Shown here in pieces: positions 25,080 through 37,474 of a stretch of 64,000 nt of DNA. Position numbers and translations under genes: made by a program. The notes beneath the pieces are model-generated. The model saw only the letters and a program-made list of their open reading frames with translations. It had not been told where the DNA came from and searched no databases. The stretch lies in NCBI GenBank assembly GCA_002633005.1, contig NMRA01000576.1:180339-244338 (forward strand). The letters are read 5' to 3'. The number at the start of each line of letters is the position of its first letter. Within the stretch, counting starts at the first letter, position 1. The stretch comes from Phoronis australis. Taxonomy: Eukaryota; Phoronida; Phoronidae.

Positions 25080-25880
25080 TTGACATGTTGTATAGCAAAA
25101 TCCAAACGTGTGAAAACGGAGGAAGAGAAATTTGTAGAAAAGATTGTGGCCACTCTAGTAATGACGGTGGTAATTTTAAATCAAAATGTCTCTCATGTTA
25201 AAGTATTGCTATATGCCGATGGTATGGTTGTGTCCTTAATCTCCAGTTACATTGTAATTACTACTGTGTTTTAAATAAGTTCTGAGAGGAATGGGGGATG
25301 TTTGTAAGTTAAGTAAAAAACAAATATTGTTTTGTTCAAAAACGAAGGAGGTCCCTTGAGAAATTGCGGCAGGTCGTGTTTTGGAGATGAAAAATTGAAG
25401 TGGTTTCCAGTTACAAGTATCTTGGTGCTGTGATCACGCCAAAGTTATTGTGCTCTATGGCTTATTAGACCCTGTCGGCCCAAGACACGGAAATTGTCAT
25501 TACAGTCGACAAGCAACAGAGAGACTTGACCATATTTCAGTGGAGTGTGGCTTTTGATTTTTTTGATAAAATGATTTACCCTACTTTGTGCTATGGAACC
25601 GAAAGATGGGGCTTTCAGGAATACAACTGTTTAGAATAAGCACATATTCAAGTTCGCAAGTATGCGTTGGTTTTAGCTAATCCTGTACTGAGCGAATGTG
25701 TCCGGTTGCCGTTATTTATGATGTGCTATGTTGCCGTGATCAAGTACTGGTTCAAACTTCTCAAAATACCGCCTCATCGTGACTCAAGTGCGGCTGACGA
25801 CAAATTGCTTAGCTTAGAACAAAATGGTCGACACATTACCGAAATTGGGCTGCATCAGTTAGACTTATATTGTTAAAATA
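25080..25880 (+). pseudogene. degenerate non-LTR retrotransposon reverse transcriptase, C-terminal part
   Basis: Translation across frames shows LLYADGMVV (the RT catalytic YADD box with its second Asp changed to Gly). Further on come YKYLGAVITP, DKMIYPTLCYGTERWGF and IKYWFKLLKIPPHR. This order (YADD, YKYLG, CYG-E-WG, KYW-KLL) is the signature of the end of LINE-type reverse transcriptases. Stops and frameshifts separate the blocks, and the catalytic change shows it is dead. The 5' part is absent or unrecognisable. No target-site duplication was found. It appears unrelated in sequence to the insertion at 33417. Confidence 0.75.
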
Positions 25881-28750
25881 AGGATTCAACTGAGTTTGGT
25901 TAAATCAAGGTGTTGTGTGAAAATACATTTGTGCTAGATTTTAGACAGGGAATAAAGGGTTGTTAATTTCAAGGATGGTTAAAAATGTCGTCCAAAATTA
26001 TTTATTTACAATCAGTTTAAAATGTAATTCAACTTGGCAAAAATTGTAAGTTCGAGTATACCCCGTGTTCAAATTATACCCACGGAAAGTTTCCTTTGTT
26101 CCAGCCACAGTCTCATGATTGACATAGGCAGGCTATTGAATTTGGCTTGGGCAAACAGTGTGTGATCCTTCTGTCCCAATGTTGTAGAATACGGGTACCA
26201 TTTTATTATAACCTGAGAGAAGTATTCTGAACTGAGAGAAATACATACCGAAGTTTACTACTTGATTTTTTCGTCTTTTTAGCTCAATATAGTTATGTCA
26301 ACACCGGATAATGCTAATATTGTTAATCTATATGCATGTGTATCATTAGGGAGTTCGCAGGTAAAGGGTCATAAAACTGCAGAAACATTGCCAAAATACG
26401 CAATACAGGGTTTGTTGCGCATACAAGTGGCGGGTAGACTAAAGACTGCATGTTCGGAAAAAAACGAGCATTGTGTAGAGTAAATGATTCAATCCCAGGA
26501 GCACATCCCAGGGAATCACAATTCGCAATTAATTTGCCAGTGAGCAAGTCTTGTTTCAATTGTAAGTCGACAACTTTCACTGAAAGACTTACAAACCGGA
26601 ATGTTGGACTGAACTGATTTGGATGCAGATATGACAACAACTAGTACACCTACGACCAGGCAACTAATTTTCGTTGACTGACAGATGCCAAAAACATCAC
26701 GGACAATGTGGGAGTCACAGTGATATTACAAGTCATAGTGATGTTACATTTTCGTTTTTAACTTGTCAGCATCTCTAAATGTTTATATTTCTAGGTTACA
26801 CTTTGTAGACATGTTGATGACACCCTGGTATTTTCAATGTCTTTGACATAGAAATTTTAACCAACAAGGCCCAGGTAGCTAATTAATGGGTCTATTTTGC
26901 CCCGCGAAGCACACATTTCAGCACTCCGCGAAATGCCAGGCGGTCCAGCTCCACCTGGCAGCAGCTTACAGGAATGATCCTGGCCAATGGGAATAATTCA
27001 TTTTACTTGAAACTCATGAATACTTATGTTTTACCATTTGGCACCGTGGAAAGTTTTCTTCCTGATGTTGTTTCGTCACCAAATGAGGTAGCATATTGTT
27101 ATTTGTAGGCAGTCAGTCGCCCGGCCGTAAGGGAAAATGTGGCAGGCCACTGCCGATATCTTAGTTTCATGTAAATTTATTTTCGATATTTCGCAAATTT
27201 AATCGTCAGGAAACTCTAAATGTATAGCAGTTTTATTTATTTATTTTGACAAAACATTTTCGGTGTTCTGTTTATACTGTTTTTTACTAGATTTAATGAC
27301 ACCATGTAAAACACGCTTAGCCTATCATGCCATAGCCGGTCTTATATTCAATTGGGGTCTTCATCGGTCTGCAAAGACTCGATCTGAACATAGCACAAGG
27401 GCCGATTTGCACGGCCAATGAGTTGGGCCGCGAAGCAGGCTAGATCTTCCCGTTTTTGCAATTAGGAGAGTAGATTCGGTAAGTTTAATAGCCAAAAACA
27501 AAAAAGTAAACAAAACAACGTCACCGAATCGAATTCAAGGCGTACCAACGTTACAAAGGTCGTTTCCGGCAGAGTGTAATAGTCTTGTCTGCTTTTCAGT
27601 GAAGTGATTGGCAAATTCAACCATTTTGCGGAGATTTAAAAGACAAGCTGTTATCTAAAAAGTGTTTGTTTCAACGATATATGGAGAATATTGTAAATGA
27701 GTATACAACATAAAGCAAGTAATAAAAACTGAAATTATGTACATTCACGTTAAACTACTCTCTCCACAAGTTGAGTAGACCTGGACCATTGGTAGCCGCT
27801 CGTATTACTATTTCGGTGACAATGATAGCGCACTCACAAAGCACTATTGAAGTCCACGTTCCAACCCTACTTTCTGTTTTTAATCACCACACTTGTAGAT
27901 GTACATTTATGTGTTATGCGAAAGTCATTAAACGACCTAATAAGATCATAATATATGTGAAAGCCTCGTATAATCTCCTGTATGATCCTCTAAAAAATCG
28001 GCGAAGTTGGTCATGAGAAGCGTGATGGTGACTTGAAGCAAATTCAAATTTAATACTCAGTTATCATTGTATTTGACAGTACCAGTAGGTGCATAAATGT
28101 GCAGTTGTCGTCCATCTATATCCTGCCTACAACTGATCAGCTGGGACTGAACCCTTTCTGCTATGCTCTTCGAGCGAATCTCCCTACAACAACTCTCGCT
28201 CCTTTGACAATGGGCCTGGAATGCAAAAAAATTTCGTGAAAATCCTAAGTGCTAAATTTGTCCGGTGTTTAAAGAAATCCGAAGCAATCTAAGAACCGTA
28301 TAATGTTTGAAAACTTGGTGTAACTGTGCATCTTTAGGTCAAAATCACGCCATATCGGTGGCAAGTATCTTACAAACTATAGGTGCATTTTTAATTCGGA
28401 GCTGGCATTCGATACTTTCCTGAGACCAATTTTGTTTGCCTTAATTCATTATCCAAAAAGTACTTGGAAATTGCTATGTGGACCAAATCTGGCTATTGTA
28501 AGTTAATTTTGAACACTCATCCGCTCAGTGCATGGACCATTACGCAAAAAAACGGAACACATAGAAACAGAAACGTAGAGCTTGGACACAAAATACCCGA
28601 GACGCAAATAGGCCTGTATGTAAAGCTAAGTTGCCGATATTTTTTGAAAGAGTGTGACACCAGCTTTGCGATTTTTTGGTCATAATAACAATGTTGTTTT
28701 GCGATTTTGTTAACGTGGTAGTANGCAAGACCACATCCCCCAAAGTTTCC
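25881..28750. other. likely intron or intergenic, nothing recognised
   Basis: No supported exon. A 62-codon frame from 26295 follows an acceptor-like TTTTTCGTCTTTTTAG but has no domain, so it is not called. One unresolved base lies near 28725. Confidence 0.4.
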
Positions 28751-28906
28751 ATTTTTTGACTTTCAAACTTGCCGAATCGACTGCCTCAATTGCCAAAGAA
28801 AGGGAAACGCCACCCACCCATGACCCATAACCTTATCGCCTCACTTTTGTGACTTTCAAACTTGCCAAATCGACTGACACAATTGCAAAAAAGGGAAACG
28901 CCAGCC
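28751..28906. repeat. 62-bp direct repeat, two copies
   Basis: A unit with GACTTTCAAACTTGCC, ATCGACTG and GGGAAACGCCA occurs at 28751-28814 and again at 28845-28906, separated by about 30 bases. The copies differ by a few substitutions. Confidence 0.7.
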
Positions 28907-28965
28907 GTTAGGGCAGAGGTGGTGGTGGGTCGAGGGGATCGTGGGTAGAGGGGGGAGGGTGTTGG
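28905..28965 (-). repeat. CGACCC-rich low-complexity repeat
   Basis: On the - strand it reads as CTACCCACGATCCCCTCGACCC-like sequence. Similar tracts occur at 30095-30192, 39935-40030 and 59755-59815. Confidence 0.5.
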
Positions 28966-29752
28966 CGTTGAAGGGTTTCATAAACCCTTTTTATTTTCTC
29001 GTTTGGGGCCAAATCACGTCATAACAGAGGCAAAAAGCCATCAGTAAATCTTTAAATTTTCACGCAATATATAAATATATATATTGTCATCAACTCGAGA
29101 AACTTTGTAAAAGCTCAAGCAATATGGCACTGGGATGTCAAATTTTCGCTTTACAATGCCAGACCATCAATGCTGTTTCGCTTCGTTTTCTTTATTTGTT
29201 AACTGCTTGAAATTTGTCAAAAGCTACATGTATATGAGATTCATTCATTCCTCCAACACAAGTCAAGAGTCACAAGAAATATACTTTTCGTGTCGGAGAA
29301 ACGTAATAAATTCTGATGGATGTTTTTAATCTGTTGACGGTTTTCATGTTGTTCAACAAGGAAATGAAGTATTATTACGGCCAAGAGTCGAACGTTTCCT
29401 ATCCAACAGCGTTATCTCATTTGTGATAAGATTTTAATCGAATGCTACTGCATTGCTTGGGAAGCAATTTCTTTCAGTATCAACATTTAGTTTTTGTCAA
29501 TTTTCCATCTGTAAAACTGTCGCACACTCCTTCTGACGTGTACCCTGAACTTTTTTTTACAATTAAAACATGATTTTAGAAGGAAAAATAAAAAATAACA
29601 TTGCCACTGCTCAACATAACAACTGATCAAATGATACTTAGTTGTGTTTACATGTGGAAAAATTGATGTTTATCGTGAAGCATTGTTGGCGTTTCTTTCA
29701 TTGAACCCATTTAAAAAGGCTCGAATTAATGTTGCAATTTTATTTTTTGTAG
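28966..29752. other. intron upstream of WSC exon B
   Basis: AT-rich. It ends in a good polypyrimidine acceptor, TTTTATTTTTTGTAG. No other feature. Confidence 0.4.
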
Positions 29753-30040
29753 ATCACGTGACAGAAGTCAACAGATGCTGGTTTGTAGCTGACTCAACAT
29801 GCGCAATCGTGAAGTACAAAGGAGCTTTGGAAAATCGTAAACAGTGTCAATCACTCTGTGGGAGATTCCGTAAAAAATTTGCTGCTGTTACAGAAGGAGA
29901 TCTATGCTATTGCGGTGATGAATTCTTTGGGCACTTAGCTATGGATATATCAGAATGTAACGAACCTTGTCGTGGCAATTCGTCAGAAGCCTGCGGTGGC
30001 CTTTCTCCAAACATGTTTATAATGCACTCGATAAGAGACG
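29753..30040 (+). CDS. WSC domain exon, type B (left set)
   Basis: Encodes one WSC domain. It opens with HVTEVNRCWF. Landmarks are QCQSLCGRF, KFAAVTEGDLCYCGDEFFG, ISECNEPCRG, EACGG and a final HSIRDG. The acceptor is TTTTTTGTAG and the donor ACG|GTAAGT, both phase 1, giving a 288-base symmetric exon. It has no stop or frameshift. It pairs with the exon at 55440-55724 on the opposite strand: both have the N-x-CW opening, LCG, CADDFFG or CGDEFFG, CRG, and MHS near the end. It lies 14.5 kb after exon A and 2.5 kb before exon C. The WSC fold is carbohydrate-binding and extracellular; the full protein is not known. Confidence 0.9.
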
Positions 30041-30094
30041 GTAAGTAAAACTGCATATATATAAATTGCGTCATACATGTAGGTGAATTGTTCA
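30041..30094 (+). promoter_or_regulatory. splice donor of WSC exon B
   Basis: GTAAGT immediately after the phase-1 end of the exon; a strong consensus 5' splice site. Confidence 0.8.
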
Positions 30095-30192
30095 ATAACG
30101 TCTTCGACCCCAAAACCCCACAAACCCCTCGACCAACGAGTCCTCGAGCCACGACCCCCAATTGGCGACCCACAACCCCTACAAACCTGTCT
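30095..30192 (+). repeat. CGACCC-rich low-complexity repeat
   Basis: Reads TCTTCGACCCCAAAACCCC, CCCCTCGACCAACGAG, GCGACCCACAACCCC. Same motif family as 39935-40030. Confidence 0.55.
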
Positions 30193-32557
30193 ACACATGG
30201 TCGTCTCGATGTGAACGTAGAACAATCGCAAATTTGCAAGACCAATGAAATGGGCCGTTAGCTTGGTTAGTTTTTCCTTGTTTTTTCTTGCAATTCAGAG
30301 AGTCACTCTGCAACGTTTACATTATGTGGAAATGTTGTCAGACAAACAACTTCAACATGTCGTAAGGTGTCAACTTTTGGTGGGACCCCATAGAGGACTT
30401 CTGTTTGCCATACAACTCAATAAAAATGTTATTATGGTCATTATTTTCGTTTTTTTAAAGCCGCGACAGTATGGATACATTTGATCTACTGATTTGCTCA
30501 GCTAGAAACATTTCCGTTCAGAGCGCTTTCATGTTTAGTATGGAACGTCGTTAGCCTTTGTGTAGTGTCCGCCCAGGGTCATTTAGAAGAGACGCTGACC
30601 GCTCCACATCAGATGCTCAGCAGAGAATGGAATTTCTGATTGCAATGTCCTCAATCGCAGGATCCCTCAATACATCACGCGTCTATCTGTCAGTGTCCAA
30701 CTGGGAAACTATATTGAGAAGAAAGTCCTCATTTTTTTATCAACGCATCTGCCATTATACTAAGCACCCCTATCTGGCCAAAAAGAGTTCATATTCAAGG
30801 ACATGATCACTCAAATCAAAGATAGATGGCGAACGCTCTGCTTGCAGTTCTTGCGCAGCTTCCCATGATAAACAGAATTTTGTGTGGGCGTTTTTGAGAA
30901 CAATACATTTTAAAACTGCAAACAACCTAAGTCAGATTGCTCAATAGAAGGCGTTATACTATTGTAGCGCCACAAAATATCACTCAAAGAATTTACCCCT
31001 GCACTGTTTACAATCCTGATACAAGAAACCAGTTTGTAACCGCATTGTGAAAACGATACTACTCTACGGTACATCGTGTTTCCACTGTTAATTAACAACT
31101 TTCATTTACTGTATTTTATATTGCATAAGATTTAGAACAGGAAGTTAGCCACCAGAAATGAACATTTTAAGTTGAATAATATGCATGGGAAAAATAAGGC
31201 AAAATTTTCAGTCATTGCTGTAACCGTTATCAATATTCTACATATTTTATTAGTTATTTTGACAGCTTACGGCATTCTTAACAATAAATGTTTCGTTACT
31301 TAAATCAGGTGGCCCAAAAGAGAGAGTGATCCCATGATGGGGGTAAAATAATTAACTATAAGAAAAGTGCACTGTTCGACTGGGAGATGAATGCTACACA
31401 TGACTGCCAAGTATACCAGTACTTAACCTCCACAGATTAGTTCTGAAACCAAACGAGGTCGTAATCAGGCTCAGTTTCTCAATGATGAAAATAGAAATAT
31501 TAGGGCCGGGGTATAAGAAATAGACGCTGAGGTCAATGTGTGAAATAGGAGGTTGGTGTCTTTTGAAGTCGAAATGAATCCAACGACATCTTCTAAACTC
31601 TATAACCTCTTTCAGAAATTGCAATCAAAATGTGTTGAAAAATGCAAAGCTATCACTACGCCCAGCTTAACTGAGTCCCAGCTTTTGTTCTATTTACAGG
31701 TAGCCTCCACATATAACACACGTCTCTTTGTTCTGACGATGAGACTCGGTATTTAAAGTCCTCCCCAGTGTTGTCATAAGAAAAATAGTACATGTGGTTA
31801 TTGATCATGAATATTATCTGAAAAAAAGACTTGATACTATTGCGACTAAATATTCTGGTGAATCATTGTCACAACGGCATTCATAATTATTATTTTCAAT
31901 TCCCTGTTATTTGGCCTCCGTAGGTAAACATATTTATTTTTTTCATAACCATATGGGATTCATTTAGGTCATCTATCAATCTTGCCCGTCAAAACCATGT
32001 AAAACAGGACTTCCACGTCCTCTTTCATCTCGAAATAACAGATGCGAGTGGTATTTTTGGAATAAAATATGCCATTGCATTTTGAGCACATGTATAATGA
32101 CAGAGCTATCATTTCGGAATGATGCTTTAAATGGGACGCTGGTTGTTCTTTAAAAATATCTTCAACATTTTATTCAGTCTAAATATCCACAATTACATAT
32201 GCTAAAATCCGGAAGGTTAATGAGGCAATGCATTAAATAATATAAGTTCGCAGTCTCAATTCTTAGGACATAACCGTCTAAAGGTGTGATTTCAACCTCA
32301 AATTAGCACATCGTGTTGCTGTTTTTGGTGAGATCTATTATTTACTTAGTTTGCCAGATTTTTGTTATGGTAAAAGCACAGCCAAATGTTGACTTTCTCA
32401 TATTGGACAAGTGCATGACTCAATTTGGTGGGGATGCATTATTTGCCGACAAAGACACATCAACCTTTACGACAGGAAGATCCATTGCGCATTTCATGAC
32501 GATCAGACATAATTCTATACATGTACTTGAATCCTTGATCCATCACTTGCATTCCAG
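30193..32557 (+). other. intron between WSC exons B and C
   Basis: No further domain recognised. Acceptor ACTTGCATTCCAG at its end. Confidence 0.5.
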
Positions 32558-32905
32558 AACACGACCGTGGACTTCTGTTTGCTGAAGGGTGCTATTTTGA
32601 TGACATCCAACCGCTCTTGGATGCAACGGACGTGTCTCCGAATAACGGTACACATGAATCAAAACATGATAAAATTGGTTTGGCAAGCGCTGAGGTAATG
32701 CACATAAGCCAGTGCAAGCAAAAATGCAAACGAGCAGGATTTAAAGTAGCAGGTGCAAAATATGGAGTTGAGTGTTGGTGCAGCAATACAGTTAATATCG
32801 ACGCAATACTGACTGACTCAAAATTTTGTAACATGTTATGTCCGGATTACAACTCCAAGTGTCCCTCACTTCACACCATGCATGTCTCTGATTCTGGACT
32901 AAAAG
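32558..32905 (+). CDS. WSC domain exon, type C (left set)
   Basis: Encodes one WSC domain of 116 codons. It starts HDRGLLFAEGCYFDD, with SQCKQKCKRAG, GAKYGVECWCSN, FCNMLC, CPS and HVSDSGLKG. The acceptor TTGCATTCCAG and donor AAAG|GTAAGT are both phase 1; the length of 348 bases makes it symmetric. The coding frame extends upstream of the first internal ATG, so that ATG is not a start. It pairs with 53876-54193 on the - strand and with the broken copy at 48946 (EGCY or NGCY opening, CWC or CSCG centre). The usual CGG near the end is CPS here, so the last disulfide may differ. It is the last intact WSC exon of the left set. Confidence 0.88.
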
Positions 32906-33405
32906 GTAAGTAACCCACTCTTTGTCTCATAATGTCAGTTTTGCGTCATAAGTGACCAGTAAAACACATTTACCTGTGATTTGAATTTTTCTTCACCACG
33001 TTTGAGAGCAAATCCACTTTACATGAATGTCCGCTAGAGTAACTACAGTTATGAAATTGTTTCATGAACAGTTAATAGGATTGCGTTCGCTCTTGTCACT
33101 TTCCGTTCATCATCTACACACAGTGGGTCGTTTTGTATGTCCCTCGTTAGTTTCATCATAGGAAGGTCAGAACGAACTCATCCAATGGAATCTTCGTCAT
33201 AAGCCACGTGATATCGCTGATCTAGTACCCATCGGCTAATGCTTTTCAAAACACGTCAATCATTTAAATAGGGTTCAAATGTTCTTCTATTTAGAACGTG
33301 TCGTTTAGCATACATGTACACACGGCATCTCTTGAAAACGCAGTCTGAAAATGAACATAGCCTTATCGTTTTGTAATTATCATACGTAGCACATTATGAA
33401 AAAGC
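32906..33405 (+). other. intron after WSC exon C
   Basis: Starts with GTAAGT. Nothing else recognised before the retrotransposon insertion. Confidence 0.4.
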
Positions 33406-33416
33406 GGCTATTAAAC
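33406..33416. repeat. target-site duplication, copy 1
   Basis: GGCTATTAAAC, identical to 34388-34398, flanks the non-LTR insertion. Confidence 0.85.
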
Positions 33417-34386
33417 TTCTTCTTCTTCTTCAGCGTTTGGGGTCATATAGTTCAGATAGTCAGTGTGGTCTTTGGAGCGTAGTTTGCAGTTCGCCGCAGT
33501 GATGCCGTCGGGCCCCATGGTTTTACCTCGAGTTACACCGGACTGGGCCATGTCTGGCGACTTAGGGAACGACCGTAGGACAGCTCTGCGGTAAATGGCC
33601 AGGTGTGTGGGGGCCAGTGCCACAGGGGCACTCGTCTGTGTGAGAGATTTTCACGCGATTCATGTGAGAGAGCAGCTGGCAGTGGCCCGTTCTTAGCCTG
33701 AAGATAGTGACTTGTTCCTGCCGGACAAGGTGGTGGATAGAGTTTTCTTCAGTACCCAGACATAGGCGTGCCCTACAGGCATTTCTAAAGTGACTTCGTA
33801 AGAGGGTTTTTATTGCTCCATATGATGATGGGTGCGACGCCAGCTCCAGTTTGCTTCCTGCCTCGGAGAGTCTGTCTGTTTCCTCGTTGCCGCTGATGCC
33901 GCTGTGGGAAGGAATCCATTGCAACGGAACAGTGGTTTTGTTGTAGGAAATATGCGTCTGTTGTTTGATGGATTGCAGGATCTGGTCTCTTTCTCTGTTG
34001 TGTGGAGGCTCTGCAGAAGAGATCAGCAGTCTGTGAGGAAGACTTTATGATCGGGGAACCTCGTTTTGCTGGTTGAGTATCTGGGCTGCGAGGTACAGGG
34101 CATTTGCCTCAGCTCTGTAGTTGGTGGATTGAAGACCCGTGACAATGGACTTACTCTGAGTGCTGCCGTCTGGGTATTTGACGAATACCCCACCTCCCCC
34201 ATTTCTGACAGCATTATTTGCAGAGCCATCTGTATAACCTCGGGTCCAGGTGGTGGTAGGGTAGTCTCTGTCTAGGGTTTCTAGGGTGACGGCCTTCAGG
34301 ACTGCCTCCAGCTGTGTATGCTTTGCTTCAACCCCAGGGATGTCGAGAATGATGGGAGGAATGTCCAGGGACCATTCTTGCAGCAT
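33417..34386 (-). pseudogene. RNase H domain and C-terminal tail of retrotransposon protein
   Basis: On the - strand the catalytic signatures appear in order: GYTDGSANNA (first Asp), YRAEANALYLAAQIL (Glu), KVFLTDC (second Asp), then IPSHSGISGNEETDRLSE (final Asp region). A tail with HTDECPCGTGPHTPGHLP follows, with a C-x-C...H...C arrangement usual after RNase H in such elements. A stop and frameshifts near 33990-34050 break the domain between the second Asp and the SHSG motif, so the copy is dead. All four acidic positions are still readable. RNase H degrades the RNA strand of the RNA-DNA hybrid during retrotransposition. Confidence 0.85.
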
Positions 34387-34387
34387 T
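33417..34387 (-). mobile_element. 5'-truncated non-LTR retrotransposon insertion
   Basis: A 971-bp insertion on the - strand, bounded by perfect 11-bp GGCTATTAAAC duplications. Its 3' end is a (GAA)n tract at 33417-33430 in place of a poly(A). Only the RNase H region and C-terminal tail of the retrotransposon protein remain, so it is 5' truncated, as usual for target-primed insertion. It lies in the intron or flank after WSC exon C. The clade is uncertain; RNase H after RT points to the I/Jockey-like group. Confidence 0.9.
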
Positions 34388-34398
34388 GGCTATTAAAC
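34388..34398. repeat. target-site duplication, copy 2
   Basis: GGCTATTAAAC, identical to 33406-33416. Confidence 0.85.
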
Positions 34399-35394
34399 GT
34401 AAACAGGGAGAAGCTTAAGTGGATTTTATTGGTTTTACAATAAAGTTCTTGTGCTCAGATGATACTCCAGAAATCAATTATTGATTTGAGATCAACAACT
34501 TGAACATTAATCACCCTAATCACTTTGCTGTCTCTGCAGTTATCGGGTACTTCATATGAAAATGACATTTGTTCGCTGGAAGTACAGATTTTGACACACG
34601 AAACACCACAGAACTACAACAGGCGAGCTTAATTCAGTACAATCTTTTGCTATTTTGCCAAAATTTACCCAATTTTGAATTTCACATATAAATGGATTGT
34701 TCACTTTTAAATCGAAGAATAGCAGAACAACACAAACTCAGAACGAGAATACAGTTCATTCCATGCTTTCCGGCATATCTTGTTTTACCTTGAAAGTCAC
34801 CGTGGCTATTTTTTGAAATTCACCTCTAATTCGAGAAATTTCCATTTTGACTGATCTACAAAAATAACATTAGGTCTCATAAAGTTAATGCTGCAGACCA
34901 CATATGATGTTCAATTGGTATTCTGTCAACAGCAAAAATGCACCAGGTGGGCCATTATTATTGCTCACAAATAATAATCTGCCAACGAGGGGAATGGAGA
35001 TTGGCAATTAAGAAAAACGTGGCATCCACCGAGAAGGTTTCTTAAAAATTGTGCCTCTACACTTGCCAATGTCATATAATTATTTTATCCGCAAGTTTTC
35101 CCTGAGACACGCGCGCACTTGACTGTTCTAAGAAAGGCAAAATCATAACATCAGTAAGTTTTTATTTTAAGAGTCAAAGAATAGTTGTAGAAATTGCGTT
35201 TTTCCCAGAGTTTTTCATAACTTGCCGCTTTTGCCATGGCTGTTATTCTGATCGAAAGATAGATGTATTTAACATTAAGAAGAATCGTCTGTCCATGCAA
35301 GCACCCAGCCTTCAATATGGGGGCTCGAATATCTGCCCATGTGGACCTTTCACTAGCAAAAAACAAAAGAACTAAACAAATAAAAACGAGGTTC
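34399..35394. other. noncoding, nothing recognised
   Basis: AT-rich. AAACGTAAACAGGGAGAAGC at 34395-34414 recurs, slightly changed, at about 35658. No gene supported. Confidence 0.4.
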
Positions 35395-35545
35395 CACGTT
35401 CAGGGCCGTACAGTGTGTGCTGCGCCCTTTTAGCGGAATTTTGTCTCGTTTTCCCGGACTTATTGTTTCTCTGAGGCGGAACTTTTTGCCCACTTCGCCA
35501 AAGAAGGGCTCATGCGAGCCCCCTGCCTCCCCCTTGCGGGTTGCG
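35395..35545 (+). repeat. dispersed repeat, copy 3 of 3
   Basis: TTTCTCTGAGGCGGAACTTT, TTGCCCACTTCGCCAAAG and GGGCTCATGCGAGCCCCC match the copies at 12520 and 15830. Confidence 0.6.
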
Positions 35546-37282
35546 CGTATGTGTATCTTTTGCTTGAATTATTCCATTTTATAGATAGAAACACAGGTTT
35601 TTTGCTTGTTTTCGCGAAATTACCTTTCCAACAATTTTAGATTACGTTTTCAAAGCTTAAACGTAAACAGGGAAAGCTTCAGGTACATGTTTGTTATTTT
35701 ATCAGTATATACAGTTCCACGTGCAATTGAAATATCTGCTACGGGTACCACATGCAGTGTACACTTGGTGGTGAAAACAAAACAAACGAATAGATATTAT
35801 ATAGTTTTGAGATGGTTAGTGCAATATCTACCGTGCTGCTTTCAAAAGTGAGCTCGGAAATTTGTTCAATACTTGAGAACAAAAAAAATATCTTCAAAAA
35901 GTTAAGTTCACAAGCACATCGTCGAATTTTATAATTGTTTGTATTTAAAAAACATTTGATCAAATAGTTAATGATAATGTTACATCGAAATGGCACTTGT
36001 GCAAAGATGGACAAGTATTGGTCGCAGTGATCATGCCGATGTTCCTTCCTGCTTAAATTCGGTTTCATTTCATCAATGAATATATTGGAACACTTTTAGA
36101 CCGGTCTAGTCATTGTGTATAACCATAAAGACGACTATTCTATTTTCTCGTTTTCAGGTCTGACACCAATTGTGAGAGAGCCTCGCGGCAAGATCTCTGG
36201 ACGAAACTCATGTTACTAGAGAGGTTCTGTTGTCGAAAATCTCGTAGTGTCAAACGCATTGTAGACATTTGTATTGGAAAACTTTGGTTCTATCACGATT
36301 TCAAATTATTTGAATAAAAATGCTGACCGTCTTGATTTATCGCTGTAAATCGACATCAACCATACAAGCCGCTGCTCGACACTCGACAATAAAAACGAGC
36401 TATTTTAGAAACATGGCACGTCCCGAAAATGGATAATCCAACAATGCATTTAAATCAAACATTTATTAAACGATTTAAAAATTCTGAACTCTTTTTAGCA
36501 TCAAACTAATAATGCTGGAGACCCCATCATTATTTTTAGGTCTGGAAGCGTGTTATTCTAACAAAAATGTCATTCTACACAAAATAAAGCTCGACTACAT
36601 GTACATCCAAGAAAAGATGACGGCTGAATCAACGAGGATTTATATTTAATGTTAATGAGACGACAACTTATGTTGACCTTAAGACAATTTGACTTCCAAT
36701 TAGTCACTTGCTGGTCCAAAAGAGTCAAGAGTAAACAGAGCATTTGGACAGAACGCGGCTGTATACGGACAGATGCCACGAATGAACAGAGGAGTTGACA
36801 AAGTGTCAACAACTGACAATTTTTCCCTCAAAACAGACTTAAAAAGCAAAAACATTTCACTCGAACCTCTGAATGCTACATACAACTCGAAATAGCAAAC
36901 TGGTTACCACCAATCCGATGATCAGAATCTACTGAAGGTCATATTTTGCTACGTAATCTTGTAACCAGAATGCATATGCTTGGCCGACGCCCCTATCGGA
37001 TGTTAACGCAAAATCCTTATTTTTTTACTAGTCACCTAATGGTGAAGGATTGGAAAAAGTTCTTCCATTCTTCAAACATGGGAACGAGAGATTACTCAGG
37101 TTTGGAATACCGCTTTAGCGCTACTTGACATTAAAATGTTGATCATTCGTTTGGCTTTAGCCCACTTCTATTGATTTTTGGCGCTACGTGCACGTAATAA
37201 ATTGTGCATGCTTCTGTAGTGTTTTGTATTTCCTACACGTTAACAGTAATCACAGACTTGTTGTTGACCACGCCATCAACTC
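35546..37282. other. noncoding, nothing recognised
   Basis: No domain-bearing frame. No exon is called. Confidence 0.4.
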
Positions 37283-37474
37283 ATGGATAGAAATAGGCTT
37301 TTTTTCTTCGCTACTGCTATCTGCTGTTGCTACATGTACATATCGTGTGCAGTATTACTGAGAAACGAAATTTCTGGAGGATATGGCCAAGACGACGGTG
37401 CACAAAGGTCAACCTGCATGTCAGCAGAACATACATTATACTTAAAATTTCATCTCAAGCCAGGTGAATTGTAA
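37283..37474 (+). CDS. possible signal-peptide exon of the lectin-like locus
   Basis: A 63-codon frame begins MDRNRLFFFATAICCCYMYI, a charged start followed by a hydrophobic core that looks like a signal peptide, then SCAVLLRNEISGG. It lies 0.7 kb upstream of C-type lectin remains on the same strand, so it could be their first exon. No conserved domain follows and the splice site is not certain. It may equally be a chance frame. Confidence 0.3.
   Translation: MDRNRLFFFATAICCCYMYISCAVLLRNEISGGYGQDDGAQRSTCMSAEHTLYLKFHLKPGEL

Noticed and set aside
26295-26483. 62-codon frame after an acceptor-like TTTTTCGTCTTTTTAG
   Set aside because: No domain, no matching donor and no homologue that I recognise; likely chance.
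30245-30484. Hydrophobic-start frame that could be a signal peptide
   Set aside because: It sits in the intron between WSC exons B and C, without a domain or conserved partner in the right set.
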